A stretch of 64,000 bases of DNA from Rhodospirillales bacterium (GTDB lineage Bacteria > Pseudomonadota > Alphaproteobacteria > Rhodospirillales > Magnetospirillaceae), in NCBI GenBank assembly GCA_019455065.1, contig JACFNC010000002.1, positions 271,544 through 335,543 of the forward strand, read 5' to 3'. Under the pieces are notes generated by a model. The model saw nothing but the letters and a program-made list of their open reading frames with translations. It ran no database searches and was not told the origin of the DNA. Both the position numbers and the translations under genes were made by a program. Positions within the stretch are counted from its first letter, which is position 1. Each line of letters begins with the position of its first letter. Of this stretch, positions 62,633 to 64,000 are shown one piece after another.

Positions 62633-63244
62633 CTATGTCCTTCGCAGGAAGTCGTAGACGTGCGTAGAGTTCGGGAACGTCACGCGCGTCGCGCCGGTCG
62701 GCCCGTCGCAGAGGCTCAGCGACGGGTAATGGGCAAGGCGGAGCATCGGGTCCGCGGAGCGATCGGTATTCCACCCCACCACCAGCAGCGAGCCGGGTCG
62801 CAGCAATCCGGACAGGACGTCGAACGCGCGGTCGATTTCGTCAGGACCGTCCAGCCCCCAACCGATGACACCGTTGAATAGAATGCCATCCACGCCCGCG
62901 GGAAAGTCCGACGCGGTCAAGTCGGTCACGCTCTTGACGACATGACGCTTGGCACCATGGCGGCCGGCCTCCGGATCGAGGTCGACGGTTGCGAAGTCAC
63001 CCCCCAGTCGCTCCACCATCGCTTCGTAGTGGACGGTGTAGGCGCGGCAGCCGATCGAGACGATATGGGGACCGCTGTGCGCTACGAGCCAGGGAAGGAT
63101 ATGGCGCTCGAGATAGCGCCGATCCGGAAAGGTGCGGGCATACACGGCGTGCCACCGCTCATAGACGGCCTGCCGCCATTTTCTGGGCACCCACTGGGCG
63201 CAGCGCCAGAGAAAGGAATTACGCGCGAAAAGACCCTGCGGCAA
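62633..63244 (-). CDS. SAM-dependent methyltransferase-like protein
   Basis: A 203-residue protein with a class I methyltransferase fold: HIVSIGCRAYTVHYEAMVERL (SAM loop, atypical), ATVDLDPEAGRHGAKRHV (acidic strand end) and ILFNGVIGWGLDGPDEIDRAF. Then LSGLLRPGSLLVVGWN and a C-terminal TFPNSTHVYDFLRR. The only usual start in frame after a stop is TTG at 63244, preceded by GGGGCG; the start is therefore uncertain. The target is unknown; small-molecule or glycan-type substrates are possible. Confidence 0.65.
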   Translation of the reverse strand: MPQGLFARNSFLWRCAQWVPRKWRQAVYERWHAVYARTFPDRRYLERHILPWLVAHSGPHIVSIGCRAYTVHYEAMVERLGGDFATVDLDPEAGRHGAKRHVVKSVTDLTASDFPAGVDGILFNGVIGWGLDGPDEIDRAFDVLSGLLRPGSLLVVGWNTDRSADPMLRLAHYPSLSLCDGPTGATRVTFPNSTHVYDFLRRT

Positions 63245-63352
63245 GACGATCGCCCCGTTACCCTCACATTCGTCATTTTTGCGCAGAGATTAACACATTG
63301 AGGGATACTGGAAACAAATAGGAGTGCATTTCGCACGAGCAATCGGGTGAAA

Positions 63353-63886
63353 TTATTTCGGAGTCCCGAGCCTCGCGATCGCCGCACGCACCATGTCCTC
63401 GGCTTCCGTGGCGTCGACCCAGCGCACCACCTTCACCCACTTGCCCTTCTCGAGGTCTTTGTAGTGCTCGAAGAAATGGGCGATCTGTTCGATGAGCACG
63501 GCCGGAAGGTCGGTGTAGGTTCGAATGTTGGAATAGAAGGGATGGAGGTCGTCGACGGGAACCGCCAACACCTTCTCATCGAGACCGGCCTCGTCCTGCA
63601 TGAGCAACGCCCCGACCGGACGGCAGCGGATCACCGCGCCAGGAACAACCGGTACGTTGCCGACGACCAGGATGTCGCAAGGATCCCCGTCCTCGGACAG
63701 GGTGTGGGGGATGAAGCCATAGTTGCCGGGATAGAACATCGCGGTATGCAGGAACCGGTCGACGAACATGGCGCCCGAGGTTTTGTCCAACTCGTACTTG
63801 ACGGGTACGCCGCCCACCGGGATTTCGATGACTGCATGCAGGTCCCTCGGCGGGTTGCGCCCGGAGCTGATTTTCGAGATGTCCAT
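63353..63886 (-). CDS. ppa: Inorganic pyrophosphatase
   Basis: Family I soluble pyrophosphatase (177 residues) that hydrolyses PPi to drive biosynthesis. HAVIEIPVGGVPVKYELDK, the acidic metal site DGDPCDILVV (with YGFIPHTLSEDGD before it) and AVPVDDLHPFYSNI with HFFEHYKDLEKGKWVKV are characteristic. Starts with MDISKISSG. Downstream of a bidirectional hairpin that separates it from the tRNA gene. Confidence 0.96.
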   Translation of the reverse strand: MDISKISSGRNPPRDLHAVIEIPVGGVPVKYELDKTSGAMFVDRFLHTAMFYPGNYGFIPHTLSEDGDPCDILVVGNVPVVPGAVIRCRPVGALLMQDEAGLDEKVLAVPVDDLHPFYSNIRTYTDLPAVLIEQIAHFFEHYKDLEKGKWVKVVRWVDATEAEDMVRAAIARLGTPK

Positions 63887-63917
63887 CGTGATCGCCCTTG
63901 ACGGGAGTTGAAACGCG

Positions 63918-63942
63918 AAAGGCGCCCGTTTGGGCGCCTTTT
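63918..63942. terminator. Bidirectional hairpin terminator
   Basis: AAAGGCGCCC and GGGCGCCTTT form a perfect 10-base stem (63918-63927 and 63932-63941) around GTTT. A T-run follows on both strands. It lies just downstream of the tRNA-Met gene and upstream of ppa, and most likely ends the tRNA transcript. Confidence 0.8.
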
Positions 63943-63946
63943 GGAT

Positions 63947-64000
<54 letters not shown>

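Overview
This is a GC-rich, densely packed bacterial window. It most likely comes from an alphaproteobacterium, probably of the Rhodospirillales type: the Rnf order ABCDGEH, the split glutamyl-tRNA synthetase, the class II DAHP synthase and the gene style all fit. Species cannot be named from the sequence. Neighbouring genes are commonly coupled by ATGA, GTGA or TGATG overlaps, so operons are easy to read.

Region 1 (1-34 kb) is mostly housekeeping. It holds cysS (cut by the left edge), a VOC protein, gltX and nadE; an orphan gene; a DsrC/TusE-family protein that has lost both functional cysteines; a DAHP synthase coupled to a nicotinate phosphoribosyltransferase; gor; a hemerythrin-like protein; a dienelactone hydrolase; a Phd/PIN toxin-antitoxin pair with a perfect operator palindrome; a gabD-type dehydrogenase facing a DUF3618 protein across a FadR-like site; slyX, glmS and glmU; gph coupled to an FAD oxidase; and several envelope proteins including NhaA and a TerC protein. 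The region ends with an Rnf module: apbE, an unknown gene, rseC and rnfABCDGEH.

Region 2 (34-50 kb) is an aromatic-acid island. A GntR regulator, a MetE-like protein and a LivKHMGF-type ABC importer read leftward. Upstream of them, also leftward, lies a lig operon: a fused dehydrogenase-LigA protein, LigB and LigC. A LysR regulator with two DNA-binding domains follows. Divergent from it, rightward, is galB-ligK-galD-ligI-pobA. Together these genes encode every step from 4-hydroxybenzoate through protocatechuate 4,5-cleavage to pyruvate and oxaloacetate. The hydratase step uses the GalB family rather than the LigJ family.

Region 3 (50-58 kb) is an anaerobic aromatic block. 4-Hydroxybenzoyl-CoA reductase (hcrB, hcrA, hcrC, leftward) faces a three-gene molybdenum oxidoreductase (rightward) that resembles phenylacetyl-CoA:acceptor oxidoreductase PadBCD. 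The 242-bp promoter region between them carries two perfect palindromes. The window therefore encodes both an oxygen-dependent and an oxygen-independent route for 4-hydroxybenzoate-type substrates, abutting tail to tail at 49.93 kb.

Region 4 (58-64 kb) has an M48 lipoprotein protease, a GMC oxidoreductase, a coniferyl-aldehyde-type dehydrogenase, a 476-bp interval with two candidate very small genes and a hairpin terminator, a methyltransferase, inorganic pyrophosphatase, and the 3' part of a tRNA-Met at the right edge.

The strongest candidates for something new are the dehydrogenase-LigA fusion, the double-HTH LysR regulator beside it with candidate binding sites in front of both lig operons, the cysteine-free DsrC-like protein, and the promoter-peptide-terminator unit near 62.3 kb.
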